A DNA stretch of 64,000 bases from Pantoea sp. At-9b. Its GTDB lineage: Bacteria > Pseudomonadota > Gammaproteobacteria > Enterobacterales > Enterobacteriaceae. The translations under genes were made by a program, and so were the position numbers. The notes beneath the pieces were generated by a model. That model was not told the DNA's origin. It searched no databases and was given only the letters and a program-made list of their open reading frames with translations. Positions 52,700 through 61,770 of the stretch are shown here, piece by piece. The stretch spans positions 1 through 64,000 of the forward strand of contig NC_014839.1 of assembly GCF_000175935.2 (NCBI RefSeq). The letters run 5' to 3'. The number at the start of each line of letters is the position of its first letter. Position 1 is the first letter of the stretch.

Positions 52700-54898
52700 T
52701 CAGAATCTGATTTGTGTACCAACACCCAGCACACGACCGTGCCCAACGGTGACCGCCTCGCTGCCGGGTCCGTAATACAAACCGATGTACTGTGGACGTT
52801 CATCCGTCAGGTTTTGACCAAATACGTAGACATCGAAGGAAGAGAATTCCAGCCCCACTTTGGCGTTGTAGAGCTGGTAGGCATCAAGTTTGAAGTGACT
52901 GCCGACATCCGCTTCACGACTGCCGACATATTGATGCTGTGCCAGGGCGAAGATATTGGCCTCCGGCAGCCCCAGCCAGGCGGCAGAATCGTAATATTGC
53001 AGCGTCAGGTTCGTGTTGAATTTCGGCACCGCTGGTACCCGGTTGCCATCGCGAGCACCGGATGAAGCCGCAACATCATCCGAGACATTGCGTAACTCCG
53101 TATGGGTGTACCCCGCTCCGCCACTGACCTTCCAGTGTTCTGCCAGTTGCAGAGAGCCTTCCAGTTCCACACCATAATTGCGGGTATCCATCGGCTTGGG
53201 CACGAAGGTGAATGACGCTGAATCCAGCGCGAACAGGTTTTCATCTTTGACCGTGTTGTAGAACAACGAGGCATTCAGTTGAGCGCGCCCGTCGAGGAAG
53301 CGATTTTTGCTGCCGATTTCGTAGCTCCACGATGAGGAGTCTTTATAAGGCTCATCCTTCAAGCCGCTGGGGGCGTTGTTGGTGAAGTTGGGGAATCCCC
53401 CGCTTTTCGCGCCGCGTGCCACGCTGGCATAGATCGTCGAATCATCCGTCAGGTCATAACTCAGCGCCGCACGGCCTGTCACCATGTCGTAATTCAGCAC
53501 CCCACTCTGATTGAAGGATGCCACCGTGCCGGGGAAACCGTTGGAACGATACAGCGATTCATAGGTTTTACGGTCATGGGTATAGCGGCCACCTAACGTC
53601 CCTTTCAGTTTTTCGGAACCAAACAACGGTACAGTCATCTCACCAAAGGCGGCATAGCTGTTGGTGGTGTAATCCCCGTTACGCGTACCGTTGGTGGAAG
53701 AGAAGAACGCTGAATCATATTTGGTGGTCAGCTTGTAGCTGTCATGCAGGTAGTTGATGCCGCCGACCCAGACAATATCTGCGTCATCGAGGCTACTCAG
53801 GCGCAGCTCCTGATAAAGGCTGTTCTGGCTTTCGTCGTAAGTGCTCCAGTCAGTGGCTGGAATAAATGCTGACGTCGGCATACCGAACACCTTGCTGAAC
53901 GTCAGCGCCTCGGAGTTATTGGTCAGGTTTTTAAAATCGTAATGGTTCACCGCAGAAACGGAGGTGAACTGCATCTGATCAAACTGACGATTGGCGGTTA
54001 AGGACAGACCGGAGATCTCACGATCGACCCAACCTTTAGGGTCCAGTTCTACCGTGGGAAAATTCGGCCCATTTTTCAGAATGAAGTTGGACGGCGTGTT
54101 GTTGTCCCGCTCGTAGTTGCCGGTCAGCACAAAGCGGGTGCGGTCATCAGGGGTGAAGACCAGCGAACCACGGAACACCCCGGTTTCCACCTTACCTAAC
54201 TTGCCGCCTGGTGCCTGGTTATCCACATCGGCACCCAGGTTGGAATAGGCGGCAGAGAAGCGCCCGCCAAGACGGTCCTCAATCAACGGCCCGGACACCG
54301 TTAACTGCCCGACGTTCTCGGATTCACTGTTCAGGCCCGCTTCCGCGCGCAGTGTGCCTTCGAAGGTATCGCCCGGCTGGCGCGTGGTGATGTTTATCGC
54401 CCCGGCCTGTGCATTGCGGCCAAAAACCGTACCTTGCGGGCCGCGCAACACTTCAATCCGTTCGACATCCAGGAAACGCAGATCCGAACCGAAGGCCGGT
54501 TGCGGCACGCCATCGATGTAGGTCACAACCGACGTATCATCAAAACCGAGCGGCTGTGCCATCGGCCCAACACCACGAATCGACATATAGGTCGAACGCA
54601 TATCCCCCAGCGAGCTGAAGCTGATGTTTGGCACGTCACGGATCAAGTGCTCGACATCATCAATACGGCGATCACTCAATGTCTGGCGATCAAACAACGT
54701 CATGCTGACCGGGACTTTCAGCGGATCTTCTTTTACTTTACGGGCGGTCACCACCAGGGTTTCTTCTTTTTTACTATCAGTGGTTTGTTCCGCAGTGAAA
54801 GCCGGGGCTGAAATCGCCAGACCGCACAGCAGGCAAAGAGGTTTGATGGTGGTAGTCAGATGTTGTTTTAAACGAAGCTGGTGTGAACTGGTGCGCAT
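52700..54898 (-). CDS. TonB-dependent outer-membrane siderophore receptor
   Basis: About 732 residues. Signal peptide (LCLLCGLAISAPAFTA) precedes a TonB box region EETLVVTARK. The plug domain carries the RIDDVEHLIRDVPNISFSS and IEVLRGPQGTVFGRNAQAGAINI motifs. The barrel ends in aromatic-terminated GTQIRF. The role is energy-dependent uptake of the ferric siderophore, functionally like FyuA/Psn, although it is about 60 residues longer than FyuA. I prefer the ATG at 54898 with GGGGA just upstream over ATGs at 54904 and 54910. First gene of the uptake operon and directly downstream of the ybtA-like regulator, as expected if the regulator activates it. Confidence 0.9.
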   Translation of the reverse strand: MRTSSHQLRLKQHLTTTIKPLCLLCGLAISAPAFTAEQTTDSKKEETLVVTARKVKEDPLKVPVSMTLFDRQTLSDRRIDDVEHLIRDVPNISFSSLGDMRSTYMSIRGVGPMAQPLGFDDTSVVTYIDGVPQPAFGSDLRFLDVERIEVLRGPQGTVFGRNAQAGAINITTRQPGDTFEGTLRAEAGLNSESENVGQLTVSGPLIEDRLGGRFSAAYSNLGADVDNQAPGGKLGKVETGVFRGSLVFTPDDRTRFVLTGNYERDNNTPSNFILKNGPNFPTVELDPKGWVDREISGLSLTANRQFDQMQFTSVSAVNHYDFKNLTNNSEALTFSKVFGMPTSAFIPATDWSTYDESQNSLYQELRLSSLDDADIVWVGGINYLHDSYKLTTKYDSAFFSSTNGTRNGDYTTNSYAAFGEMTVPLFGSEKLKGTLGGRYTHDRKTYESLYRSNGFPGTVASFNQSGVLNYDMVTGRAALSYDLTDDSTIYASVARGAKSGGFPNFTNNAPSGLKDEPYKDSSSWSYEIGSKNRFLDGRAQLNASLFYNTVKDENLFALDSASFTFVPKPMDTRNYGVELEGSLQLAEHWKVSGGAGYTHTELRNVSDDVAASSGARDGNRVPAVPKFNTNLTLQYYDSAAWLGLPEANIFALAQHQYVGSREADVGSHFKLDAYQLYNAKVGLEFSSFDVYVFGQNLTDERPQYIGLYYGPGSEAVTVGHGRVLGVGTQIRF

Positions 54899-54961
54899 GA
54901 CCATCCCCATGGTATTGAAACAGAGACAAAAAAAACGTTTTTATATCTGTCACAATTGTAT

Positions 54962-54974
54962 GGGGCGGTCATAC
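54962..54974 (-). promoter_or_regulatory. Candidate AraC (YbtA-like) operator, receptor promoter
   Basis: On the minus strand GTATGACCGCCCC, about 64 bp upstream of the receptor start, inside a GGGG...CCCC imperfect dyad. Eleven of 13 bases match a motif in the gap upstream of the regulator gene. Confidence 0.5.
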
Positions 54975-55030
54975 GACCCCCTAGTTAACTCAGCTATGAG
55001 CAAAGCCAAATGAGTTATGTTTTCAGCCAG

Positions 55031-55984
55031 TCAAAGGCTGAGAGAATCACGCGGAGGCATACCAAATTTGCGCCGATAGGCCGTAGAGAAGTTACTGGGA
55101 TGCTGATAACCAACATAATAGGCGGCCTGCTTTACCGTCCATCCTTCAGACTCTAATCCCTGACGGGCACGAGTCAGACGCTGGTCGCGCAGGAAGGCAA
55201 AAACTGACTGCCCCATTACTGCCTGGAACTTACTTTTCAGTGCACTGACACTGATGCCAACATCACGCGCCAGGTCGCACAGGCAATGGTTGCTGTCCAA
55301 TTCAGTGACCAGCTTATCCCGCACTTTCAGCATCCGCGCTACATCCCGATGAGGAGCCATCACACCGACCTGAGGCAAATCCTGGTCTGCTGCACGCAGT
55401 ACCTGCGCCATCAAATCCAGTACGCAACTATGGGTCTGTAACCGACCAATCACGCAGTTATCGCAAAAGCCAAACAGCTCATTGGCCCGGTCAATGGTGT
55501 ACTGCGGGACGATAAACCCGAAGACATGGTTACGTTGCAGAATTCGTTCGACCTGCTCCGCCAGCTCTTTATCGCTTATGCGCTCCGGGGCTGCCTGAAT
55601 CACCAGGCTACGGCAATGATGCCCACGTGGATTACGACACCACAGGCGCATACGATCTTTAGTGGCAATCACCTTCGCCATGCCCCTCTCTGCCGGCAAA
55701 GGACTGCCGTCATCGAGATGATAATTGGGTTCGTCACCGTCGAGCGTGAGTAAAATGGTCAGGCAATGCTGTAGCGTGCCGCTGCGATGATCATCACCGT
55801 TGGCGGTCAGCTCGTTGAGGCAGAGGTTTACACCATAGGGCAGCGTGACCGTTTTGATTGTCCCGTCGAACTCGCCAGACTGACGGACCGAGCAGTTGGC
55901 ATTTGCCAGCTCGTAGTCATAGCCCCATTTGTGCGCCATATCGGTTAACTGCTGCAGAGAATGTAACTGGTGAGTGGATTGCAT
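55031..55984 (-). CDS. ybtA: AraC-family siderophore regulator (YbtA/PchR-like)
   Basis: 317 residues from the ATG at 55984, which has AGAGGG upstream; this is essentially the length of YbtA (319), while the open frame runs 87 codons further without coding character. N-terminal ligand-sensing part, then two HTH segments: LCDLARDVGISVSALKSKFQAVMG and VKQAAYYVGYQHPSNFSTAYRRKFGMPPRD. YbtA and PchR activate receptor and biosynthesis genes when the ferric siderophore is present. A Fur box lies about 100 bp upstream, and the receptor gene follows downstream. The symbol reflects the family and context, not proven orthology. Confidence 0.85.
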   Translation of the reverse strand: MQSTHQLHSLQQLTDMAHKWGYDYELANANCSVRQSGEFDGTIKTVTLPYGVNLCLNELTANGDDHRSGTLQHCLTILLTLDGDEPNYHLDDGSPLPAERGMAKVIATKDRMRLWCRNPRGHHCRSLVIQAAPERISDKELAEQVERILQRNHVFGFIVPQYTIDRANELFGFCDNCVIGRLQTHSCVLDLMAQVLRAADQDLPQVGVMAPHRDVARMLKVRDKLVTELDSNHCLCDLARDVGISVSALKSKFQAVMGQSVFAFLRDQRLTRARQGLESEGWTVKQAAYYVGYQHPSNFSTAYRRKFGMPPRDSLSL

Positions 55985-56082
55985 AAAAACCCTCTTTTGT
56001 AAGTACCCGGCTGGCGAAGTGGTCAGGTGCTTAGTTCCCGAAACGAAACTCAGAGAGTCATCATACTGAGGCTTTCTAAAAT

Positions 56083-56101
56083 GTAAATAATAATCATTAT
56101 C
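56083..56101. promoter_or_regulatory. Fur box
   Basis: GTAAATAATAATCATTATC matches 16 of 19 positions of the classical Fur operator. It lies 99 bp upstream of the ybtA-like start, so the regulator gene should be repressed by iron. Confidence 0.85.
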
Positions 56102-56155
56102 AATTCTTGACGCTTTCCTGACAATATCACCGTGCAAAACAAAACCAGTTAGACG

Positions 56156-56168
56156 GTATGACAGCCTC
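56156..56168 (+). promoter_or_regulatory. Candidate AraC (YbtA-like) operator, regulator gap
   Basis: GTATGACAGCCTC, differing at two of 13 bases from the motif upstream of the receptor and in opposite orientation. It lies 55 bp beyond the Fur box, upstream of the regulator gene. Confidence 0.45.
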
Positions 56169-56179
56169 ATTATATAAAT

Positions 56180-56201
56180 GCCCTCTTCGAATGAAGAGGG
56201 C
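56180..56201 (-). terminator. Hairpin after the biosynthetic operon
   Basis: Perfect 9-bp stem GCCCTCTTC/GAAGAGGGC with a 4-base loop, 71 bp after the salicylate-synthase stop. The minus-strand transcript continues ATTTATAT, a modest U tract, so it is a probable terminator or attenuating hairpin. Confidence 0.65.
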
Positions 56202-56271
56202 ACAAATGCAAGATACTCATTAATCTGAAAATTCCAACGGGTCACCTGCCACTTTGGTCAGGCAACATCCG

Positions 56272-57597
56272 TCATTTCACTTGCTCAACCACCAAGTAAG
56301 GAGCCACACTGGAAAGCTTCTCACAGGTCTCCGTCAGTTCACGTAACGCATTCGACTGGGCAATCACCCCGGCTCCGGCCTGGATCCAGCTTCTGTGCGC
56401 ATCCTGAAATGCACTGCGCAGGACCAATGCTGCCTCAAACGATTGATCACCTTCGAGCATCAATATCGCACCGGAGTAAAGTTCACGCGGCACCGCTTCC
56501 AGTTTGAGGATGGCGGCCAATGCCGGGATCTTGGGAATACCCGAGGCCGTGATCGCCGGGAACAGCACATCAAAAGCATCCCAGGCATCGCGCCCTGACG
56601 CCAGTTCACCCCGCACCTGCGAACCCAGATGTTGCACGCTGCCCCTTTCACGGACCGACATCAGATTGGTGACCGCCACCGAATCATTTAGGCACAGCGT
56701 TTCCAGCTCCTCGATGGCTGCTTTAACCGAGATAACGTGTTCCACTATCTCTTTGCTATCGCTTTGCAGCTCAGCCCGATTGTAAGCATCTTCACCCGCA
56801 GAACCGGATAGCGCACGGGTACCCGCCAGCGGTTCACTGGTAACGATGCCCTGCTCAACCGTCACAACCATCTCTGGGCTGAAGCCAGTGGCGGCAAACG
56901 CCCCCTGTTGCAGTAAGAAACTACGTGCCGGGGTATTGGCCATTCTTCCGCGCCAGAGAGTCGCGGGCATGTCGATACGTTGTGACAGCGCCAGAGCACG
57001 GGACACAATCACCTTGGTGTATTCACCTGCGGCGATCTCTTCAAGCGCGTGTGTCACCCGCTGCTGATAATCTTTCCCCTGAGCGGTCAGGTCGGCCAGC
57101 AACGTAGCGCCAACCGGTGCCGGGGAGGTGTCCTGTAATTGCTGGGCGAGCCGCTGGCATTGGTCTGCAGTCTGCGCCAGGATCCTGACTTCCCCTGCGT
57201 CAAAAACCAGTTCATCACGCGGCACCAGCAACGACAGTAGTGGCCACTCACCGGCCGGGAAAGGTAGCCCGCGAATGCTGGCCGCGTAGTTAAATCCGGC
57301 CATGCCAAAAACACGTTGTCCTGCGCTGGCATGTTGCGCACTGAACTGGCGGGCGTAATGCGCCAGAGACGAGGTAACCGGTACCGTCTGGCAGCCCGCT
57401 TCGCTTTCGGTTGTTGCCTGGGTGCCATCGGGTGAAAGGGCTAAACTTGCGCGTTTACCCAGACCGACATACCAGCAGGGTGGCCGTTCATAAACGTAGT
57501 AATCCTCGGTCGGATTCTGCCGGATAAGGCTGACGATCGCGGCCAGCGTCTGATCTGCGGGCAAGTTGAGCCGAAGCTCGGTGCGTGTATCCGTCAT
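56272..57597 (-). CDS. ybtS: Salicylate synthase (YbtS/Irp9-like)
   Basis: 441 residues, against 434 for Irp9. Chorismate-binding enzyme fold. EYTKVIVSRAL carries the catalytic Lys (K195 here, K193 in Irp9). GSAGEDAYNRAELQSDSKEIVEHV carries metal-binding acidic residues, with ITASGIPKIPAL and YSGAILMLEGD after it. It converts chorismate to isochorismate and then to salicylate plus pyruvate, supplying the starter unit. Last gene of the leftward biosynthetic operon, 15 bp after the ligase. In the yersiniabactin island ybtS is at the other end of the cluster, so the order has changed. Confidence 0.93.
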   Translation of the reverse strand: MTDTRTELRLNLPADQTLAAIVSLIRQNPTEDYYVYERPPCWYVGLGKRASLALSPDGTQATTESEAGCQTVPVTSSLAHYARQFSAQHASAGQRVFGMAGFNYAASIRGLPFPAGEWPLLSLLVPRDELVFDAGEVRILAQTADQCQRLAQQLQDTSPAPVGATLLADLTAQGKDYQQRVTHALEEIAAGEYTKVIVSRALALSQRIDMPATLWRGRMANTPARSFLLQQGAFAATGFSPEMVVTVEQGIVTSEPLAGTRALSGSAGEDAYNRAELQSDSKEIVEHVISVKAAIEELETLCLNDSVAVTNLMSVRERGSVQHLGSQVRGELASGRDAWDAFDVLFPAITASGIPKIPALAAILKLEAVPRELYSGAILMLEGDQSFEAALVLRSAFQDAHRSWIQAGAGVIAQSNALRELTETCEKLSSVAPYLVVEQVK

Positions 57598-57612
57598 GTT
57601 GGCTCCTGAAAA

Positions 57613-59217
57613 TTAAACCGCCAGCCGGGTGGCCAGCACGTGTTTATTGATTTTGCCAATCGGTGTGAGCGGGAAAGCATCCACCAGTGTCAGTCGATCC
57701 GGCCATTTAAATGACGCGACTTGTTGCTGCTCAAGGAATGCCCGCAGTTCGGCCAGCGTGAAAGGGGTATGGGCGATGACCACCGCATGGATCGCTTCCT
57801 GTTGCTCTCCGTCTGCATCTGCCAGTACCGTCACGTCACGCACCAGCGGATGCGCCCGCAGACATTCCTCGATTTCATCGGCGGCGACCGATTCCCCGTG
57901 GCGGTTGATCATGTCGCGCGTGCGTCCCTCCACCAGCAGTTCACCGCCAGGCAACTGCCGCACCCGATCGCCGCTGCGGTAAAATCCCTCAGAGGCAAAC
58001 GCCTGCCGATTGTGTTCAGGCGCACGATAGTAACCACGGATGGTGTAAGGCCCGCGAACCAGCAATTCCCCCGCCTGCCCTGTGACCACGGCTTGGCCCT
58101 GCTCGTCCACCACCCGGATCTCATCGTCGTCACACAATGGTCGGCCCTGCGTGGTGGTTATCCGTTCGGGCGAATCATCCAGCCGCGTGTAGTTCAGTAA
58201 CCCTTCCGCCATGCCAAACACCTGTTGCAACTGGCATCCCCACTGGGCCAGCAACTGGCGAGCAGCATCGGCTCCCAACCTGGCACCACCCACCTGGACC
58301 AGCCTCAGCGAGCTGAGATCCGGTTGTTCCCATTCCGCCGCTTCCAGCCATAGCGTTGCCAGAGAAGGCACCAGCGCCGTCAGCGTCACGCGGTGCTGAC
58401 GAATCGCGTCAAACGCATCCTCCGCAGCCGCCGTGGCCGGGACTACCACACAACCACCACGGGAAAAGATGCCGAGGATGCCCGGACAGGCGAGGGGAAA
58501 GTTATGTGCCATCGAAAGCACCGCCATATAACAGTCATCCGGCAGCACATGGCAAAGCGCGGCGCTGGCGCGAAAGTTGTAGTGATAATCGGCGTGGGTG
58601 CGTGGGATCAGCTTGGGTAACCCGGTAGTGCCGCCTGAAAGCAGCAGCAAAGCGATATGTTGGGCCGCATCGCCGGGCGGCAACCCGTCAATCGCCGGAG
58701 CCTGGCTGGCGGCAAAACGCTCGCCTGCGATGGAAAACAGGCGATGACAATCAGGGGCGTTATTACGCAGAGTCTGAGCGTCGATGCCCGTCTGTTCGGC
58801 GTCACTCAGGAACCAGCGCGCCTGTGCCAGCTCCACCACGTGCAGGATTTCACGCTGGCGATGGGCGGGTAACATCAGCACGGGCACCGCTCCGTTAAGG
58901 ATCACCGCGAACAAGGCCACCACAAAATCGGCACCGTTAGGCAACTGGATAACCACCGTTTCTCCGCTGCGCATCCCTCGCTGCCTGAGGTCACTGGCGA
59001 AGCGACGAGCCTGAGTGATCAACTGTTGATAACTCCAGCTGCGGCCCGGTTCGATCAGAGCAGTACGTTCACCATACTGCCGCCATTGCAGAATCAGCTG
59101 TCCGAGGGTTTCCGGCTGCCAGTAGCCGCGTTGCGTATAACGTTCAGCCAGTGCAACCGGCCAGCGCATCTCCTGTGGCAGGATGCGATGATCGGGGTTC
59201 GCAATCGGTTCAGACAT
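57613..59217 (-). CDS. ybtE: Salicyl-AMP ligase (YbtE-like)
   Basis: 534 residues. AMP-binding motif LLSGGTTGLPKLIPRTH (about 192-208) and VFGMAEGLLNYTR. The aryl pocket reads HNFPLAC with Cys244, and Leu341 lies in GLLNYTR. Aligned to DhbE, these replace Ser240 and Val337 and give the salicylate code; 2,3-dihydroxybenzoate ligases have Ser and Val. The C-terminal catalytic lysine is in LTPIGKINKH. It activates salicylate and loads it on the aryl carrier domain of the synthetase. It overlaps the methyltransferase gene by 8 bp. Confidence 0.94.
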   Translation of the reverse strand: MSEPIANPDHRILPQEMRWPVALAERYTQRGYWQPETLGQLILQWRQYGERTALIEPGRSWSYQQLITQARRFASDLRQRGMRSGETVVIQLPNGADFVVALFAVILNGAVPVLMLPAHRQREILHVVELAQARWFLSDAEQTGIDAQTLRNNAPDCHRLFSIAGERFAASQAPAIDGLPPGDAAQHIALLLLSGGTTGLPKLIPRTHADYHYNFRASAALCHVLPDDCYMAVLSMAHNFPLACPGILGIFSRGGCVVVPATAAAEDAFDAIRQHRVTLTALVPSLATLWLEAAEWEQPDLSSLRLVQVGGARLGADAARQLLAQWGCQLQQVFGMAEGLLNYTRLDDSPERITTTQGRPLCDDDEIRVVDEQGQAVVTGQAGELLVRGPYTIRGYYRAPEHNRQAFASEGFYRSGDRVRQLPGGELLVEGRTRDMINRHGESVAADEIEECLRAHPLVRDVTVLADADGEQQEAIHAVVIAHTPFTLAELRAFLEQQQVASFKWPDRLTLVDAFPLTPIGKINKHVLATRLAV

Positions 59218-59914
59218 ACAACACCCCCGCCTGTGCAGTCAGACGTTCGGCGTGCAGCCCGGTTTCACGGGCCAGATCGTCCAGCCCAAAGGTATGCCAG
59301 ACACTCCGGTTACGGATCACCTGCGTGGCACTGGGGCCGCCGCTTACCGTCCAGCATGACGTCAGCAACATGGTATCGTTGGGTCCAGGCTCGCCTTCGA
59401 GGGTGGCGTGATAGTGACGCTGGCCGATAGTCTCACTGGCCAGAGTCATGGTCGGCAATACCGTCGGTTTCTCGACCGGCAGCAATTCCACGAACACCGG
59501 CGCGCCAGGCTCGAGTCGTGGCAGCAATATCGACCACAGCGCCTGGCGTTCTTCAGTCGTCAGGTGTCCCAGCACCCCAAAGGCCACAACCGCCCCCAGT
59601 CGCTCGGGTAGCTGCAACTTGTCCACCGTGTCCGGGATAATCGTGACGCGCCGCCGCAGCTCAGGCTGCTGTGCCACACAATGCGTCAGCACCGCGCGCA
59701 TCGCCGGAGATGGTTCCACCGCCAGAATATCCACCAGCGGGACGGTTTCGGCGATCGCCAGCACTGTTCGTCCGGTGCCCGCACCGATATCCAGCACCGG
59801 ATCATGAATATCGGTGAAAGCTGACAGCCGCTCACGCAGCGCGGTTTCACCCGCAGAATGCGCACGGCCAACCAGATCGTAAAACTCAGCGACCGGTGAG
59901 TAGAAGTCTTCCAT
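59210..59914 (-). CDS. Class I SAM-dependent methyltransferase
   Basis: 234 residues. Motif I is VLDIGAGTGRTVLAIAE (about residues 40-56), motif II DILAVEPSPAMRAVL, and AVVAFGVLGHLTTEER corresponds to motif IV. The C-terminal part (HYHATLEGEPGP) forms the substrate lid. It starts 3 bp after the thioesterase stop and overlaps the ligase start, so it is an integral gene of the operon. In yersiniabactin and pyochelin systems methylation is done by domains inside the synthetase, so a stand-alone enzyme suggests an extra or displaced methyl group (O-, N- or C-). The target is unknown. Confidence 0.88.
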   Translation of the reverse strand: MEDFYSPVAEFYDLVGRAHSAGETALRERLSAFTDIHDPVLDIGAGTGRTVLAIAETVPLVDILAVEPSPAMRAVLTHCVAQQPELRRRVTIIPDTVDKLQLPERLGAVVAFGVLGHLTTEERQALWSILLPRLEPGAPVFVELLPVEKPTVLPTMTLASETIGQRHYHATLEGEPGPNDTMLLTSCWTVSGGPSATQVIRNRSVWHTFGLDDLARETGLHAERLTAQAGVLYV

Positions 59915-59917
59915 AGC

Positions 59918-60682
59918 TTATCCTTCACTGAACAAGGGGGAGAACTGACGTAACGCCTGCCGTACACAAGCCACCACGGCGGCACGCTGGCTGGCAATAA
60001 AGAAGTGATCGCCCGGAAAACGATGCACGCGGCTTTCAGCTGAGGTACATGCCGCCCAAGCCTCAGCCTGCGACAGTGGCAATTCGCTGTCTTCTTCACC
60101 GCTCAACACCACGATCGGGCAGGCGAGCAACTGCGCTGGTTGTGGACGGTAATGTTCAATCAGCCGGTAATCATTGCGGATCACTGGTAACAACAACTCA
60201 GCCAGTTCCGGCTGTTCACGCAGGGCCTGGTTATCGCTGCTGAGTCGCAGCAGTTCTTCGAGAATTTGCTGATCGCTACCCAGATGGATGCAGCTATCCA
60301 GCGGATGAAAATCTGGCGGCTGGCGACCGGAGATAATCAGCAGTTCCGGTTGCAAGCTTTGGGCGGCCAGCATCTGCGCCAGTTCATGAGCGATGGCACC
60401 CCCCATACTGTGCCCGAGCAAAGCAAAACGGCGTCCTGCAAGCTGCGGCAGCAACTCATCCTGCAAGGCGCTCAGCAGTTCGGGCATATTGTCGATAAAG
60501 GGTTCAGCGAAGCGATCCTCCCGTCCCGGATATTGCACCACCGCCAGTTCAACCTCAGTGGCATCGAATAAGTAAGGCCACGGGCGAAACGTACTGGCCG
60601 CCCCACCGGCATGGGGTAAGCAAACCAGCAACAACGGGGCATTGGGTGCGGGCTGATAAAAGCGTAAAAAATGTTTGCTCAT
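59918..60682 (-). CDS. ybtT: Type II (editing) thioesterase (YbtT-like)
   Basis: 254 residues, alpha/beta hydrolase. The nucleophile Ser is in FALLGHSMGGAIAHELA and the catalytic His in FPGDHFFIASQ; the opening LLVCLPHAGGAASTFRPWPY is typical of the class. It removes misloaded acyl groups from carrier domains of the synthetase. It overlaps the ybtU-like gene by 4 bp, preserving the ybtU-ybtT order of the yersiniabactin operon. Confidence 0.9.
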   Translation of the reverse strand: MSKHFLRFYQPAPNAPLLLVCLPHAGGAASTFRPWPYLFDATEVELAVVQYPGREDRFAEPFIDNMPELLSALQDELLPQLAGRRFALLGHSMGGAIAHELAQMLAAQSLQPELLIISGRQPPDFHPLDSCIHLGSDQQILEELLRLSSDNQALREQPELAELLLPVIRNDYRLIEHYRPQPAQLLACPIVVLSGEEDSELPLSQAEAWAACTSAESRVHRFPGDHFFIASQRAAVVACVRQALRQFSPLFSEG

Positions 60683-61770
60683 CGCGTAGTCTCCGCAGCT
60701 AACCGATCCAGCAGCGGCAGCATGGCTGGCGTGTCGGGATAAATCAGTTCAGGCGGCCCCAGCACCGATGACACCCGATGCCAGAACCCGGTCACACCCA
60801 GCGCCCACTGCACCTGTTGCTGCGCCAGTGCGGTGTCGTTGATGGATCGCTGAAAGTCCGCCACCGCGTAGTTAATCGCCTGCGGCCAGACCTGCTCAAA
60901 AATCTCGCTGAAGCTGACGGCTGCGCTGTCCGGCAAAACAGTGCTGCTGAGTGCCGCTAAACGTTCTGTCCCTGGACCTTTCAGCACCAGCCGATGAGTT
61001 TCATCACGATGGGTGTGTAATCTGGGACTCCAGATCGCCGGACCGTGGGTATCCGCCAGGGCCAGTACGCCGCTTTCGGCGGTGATGGTCAGTCGGTGCA
61101 GCAATAGCGCGTGGTTGTCGGCGTCTGCCGGATGGATTTGGTTCTGGACACGCAGCGTCAGCGGTACACCGCCGATACTGCCGTGCAGGCAGGTATAAGG
61201 TCCCACCTGGCGGGGCTGCATCAGCTCCAGTTGCGCCGGGCGCAGTTTCCCCAGCGCGCGCGCAATCACATCCAGCAACGGGTAAAGAACCTGAGCTCCG
61301 CACACGCCTTCGATGTATTGCACCGGTTGGTGCTGACGCAGAATCTCGGCAGCATCGAGAAAGCGACGGATGGGGGCAACAAAGGGGTAGAAGGCATTGA
61401 TACCAAAACGGACGCGATGTTGATGTGCCATGCGCAGACAGTCGGCTAACTCGTCAGGGTGAAGCGGATGCTCCTGCAATACATGAATGCCCCGACTTAA
61501 CAACTGGCAGGCAATTTCCGCGCCTTTACCACCTGAGACGGCTGCTCTTACTACCACGCAGGCAAGATCGATGTCTGCTGGCAGACTTGCCACCGAGGTG
61601 TAGTGAGCAATATTCAGCTCACGCGCGTAACCCGCAGAAGCAGCAGAACCACTGGAGAGGATCCCGACCAGTTCAATCGCCGGATTATTTGCCAACGCGC
61701 GCAGATAAAAGCGGCCAAAACTGGTGCCACAAACAATCGCGCGGCAACGGGGTGTCGAAACAGAACTCAT
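60679..61770 (-). CDS. ybtU: Thiazolinyl imine reductase (YbtU/Irp3/PchG-like)
   Basis: 363 residues, Gfo/Idh-like. It opens RAIVCGTSFGRFYLRALANNP, then HVLQEHPLHPDEL, the hallmark of Irp3, and FGINAFYPFVAPIRRFLDA. It uses NADPH to reduce one carrier-bound thiazoline ring to thiazolidine. Its presence implies the siderophore contains at least one thiazolidine or reduced ring. Overlaps both neighbours by 4 bp. Confidence 0.92.
   Translation of the reverse strand: MSSVSTPRCRAIVCGTSFGRFYLRALANNPAIELVGILSSGSAASAGYARELNIAHYTSVASLPADIDLACVVVRAAVSGGKGAEIACQLLSRGIHVLQEHPLHPDELADCLRMAHQHRVRFGINAFYPFVAPIRRFLDAAEILRQHQPVQYIEGVCGAQVLYPLLDVIARALGKLRPAQLELMQPRQVGPYTCLHGSIGGVPLTLRVQNQIHPADADNHALLLHRLTITAESGVLALADTHGPAIWSPRLHTHRDETHRLVLKGPGTERLAALSSTVLPDSAAVSFSEIFEQVWPQAINYAVADFQRSINDTALAQQQVQWALGVTGFWHRVSSVLGPPELIYPDTPAMLPLLDRLAAETTR

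Noticed and set aside
54899..55030. Second Fur box before the TonB receptor
   Set aside because: No stretch approaches the GATAATGATAATCATTATC pattern; iron control there is more likely indirect through the AraC regulator.
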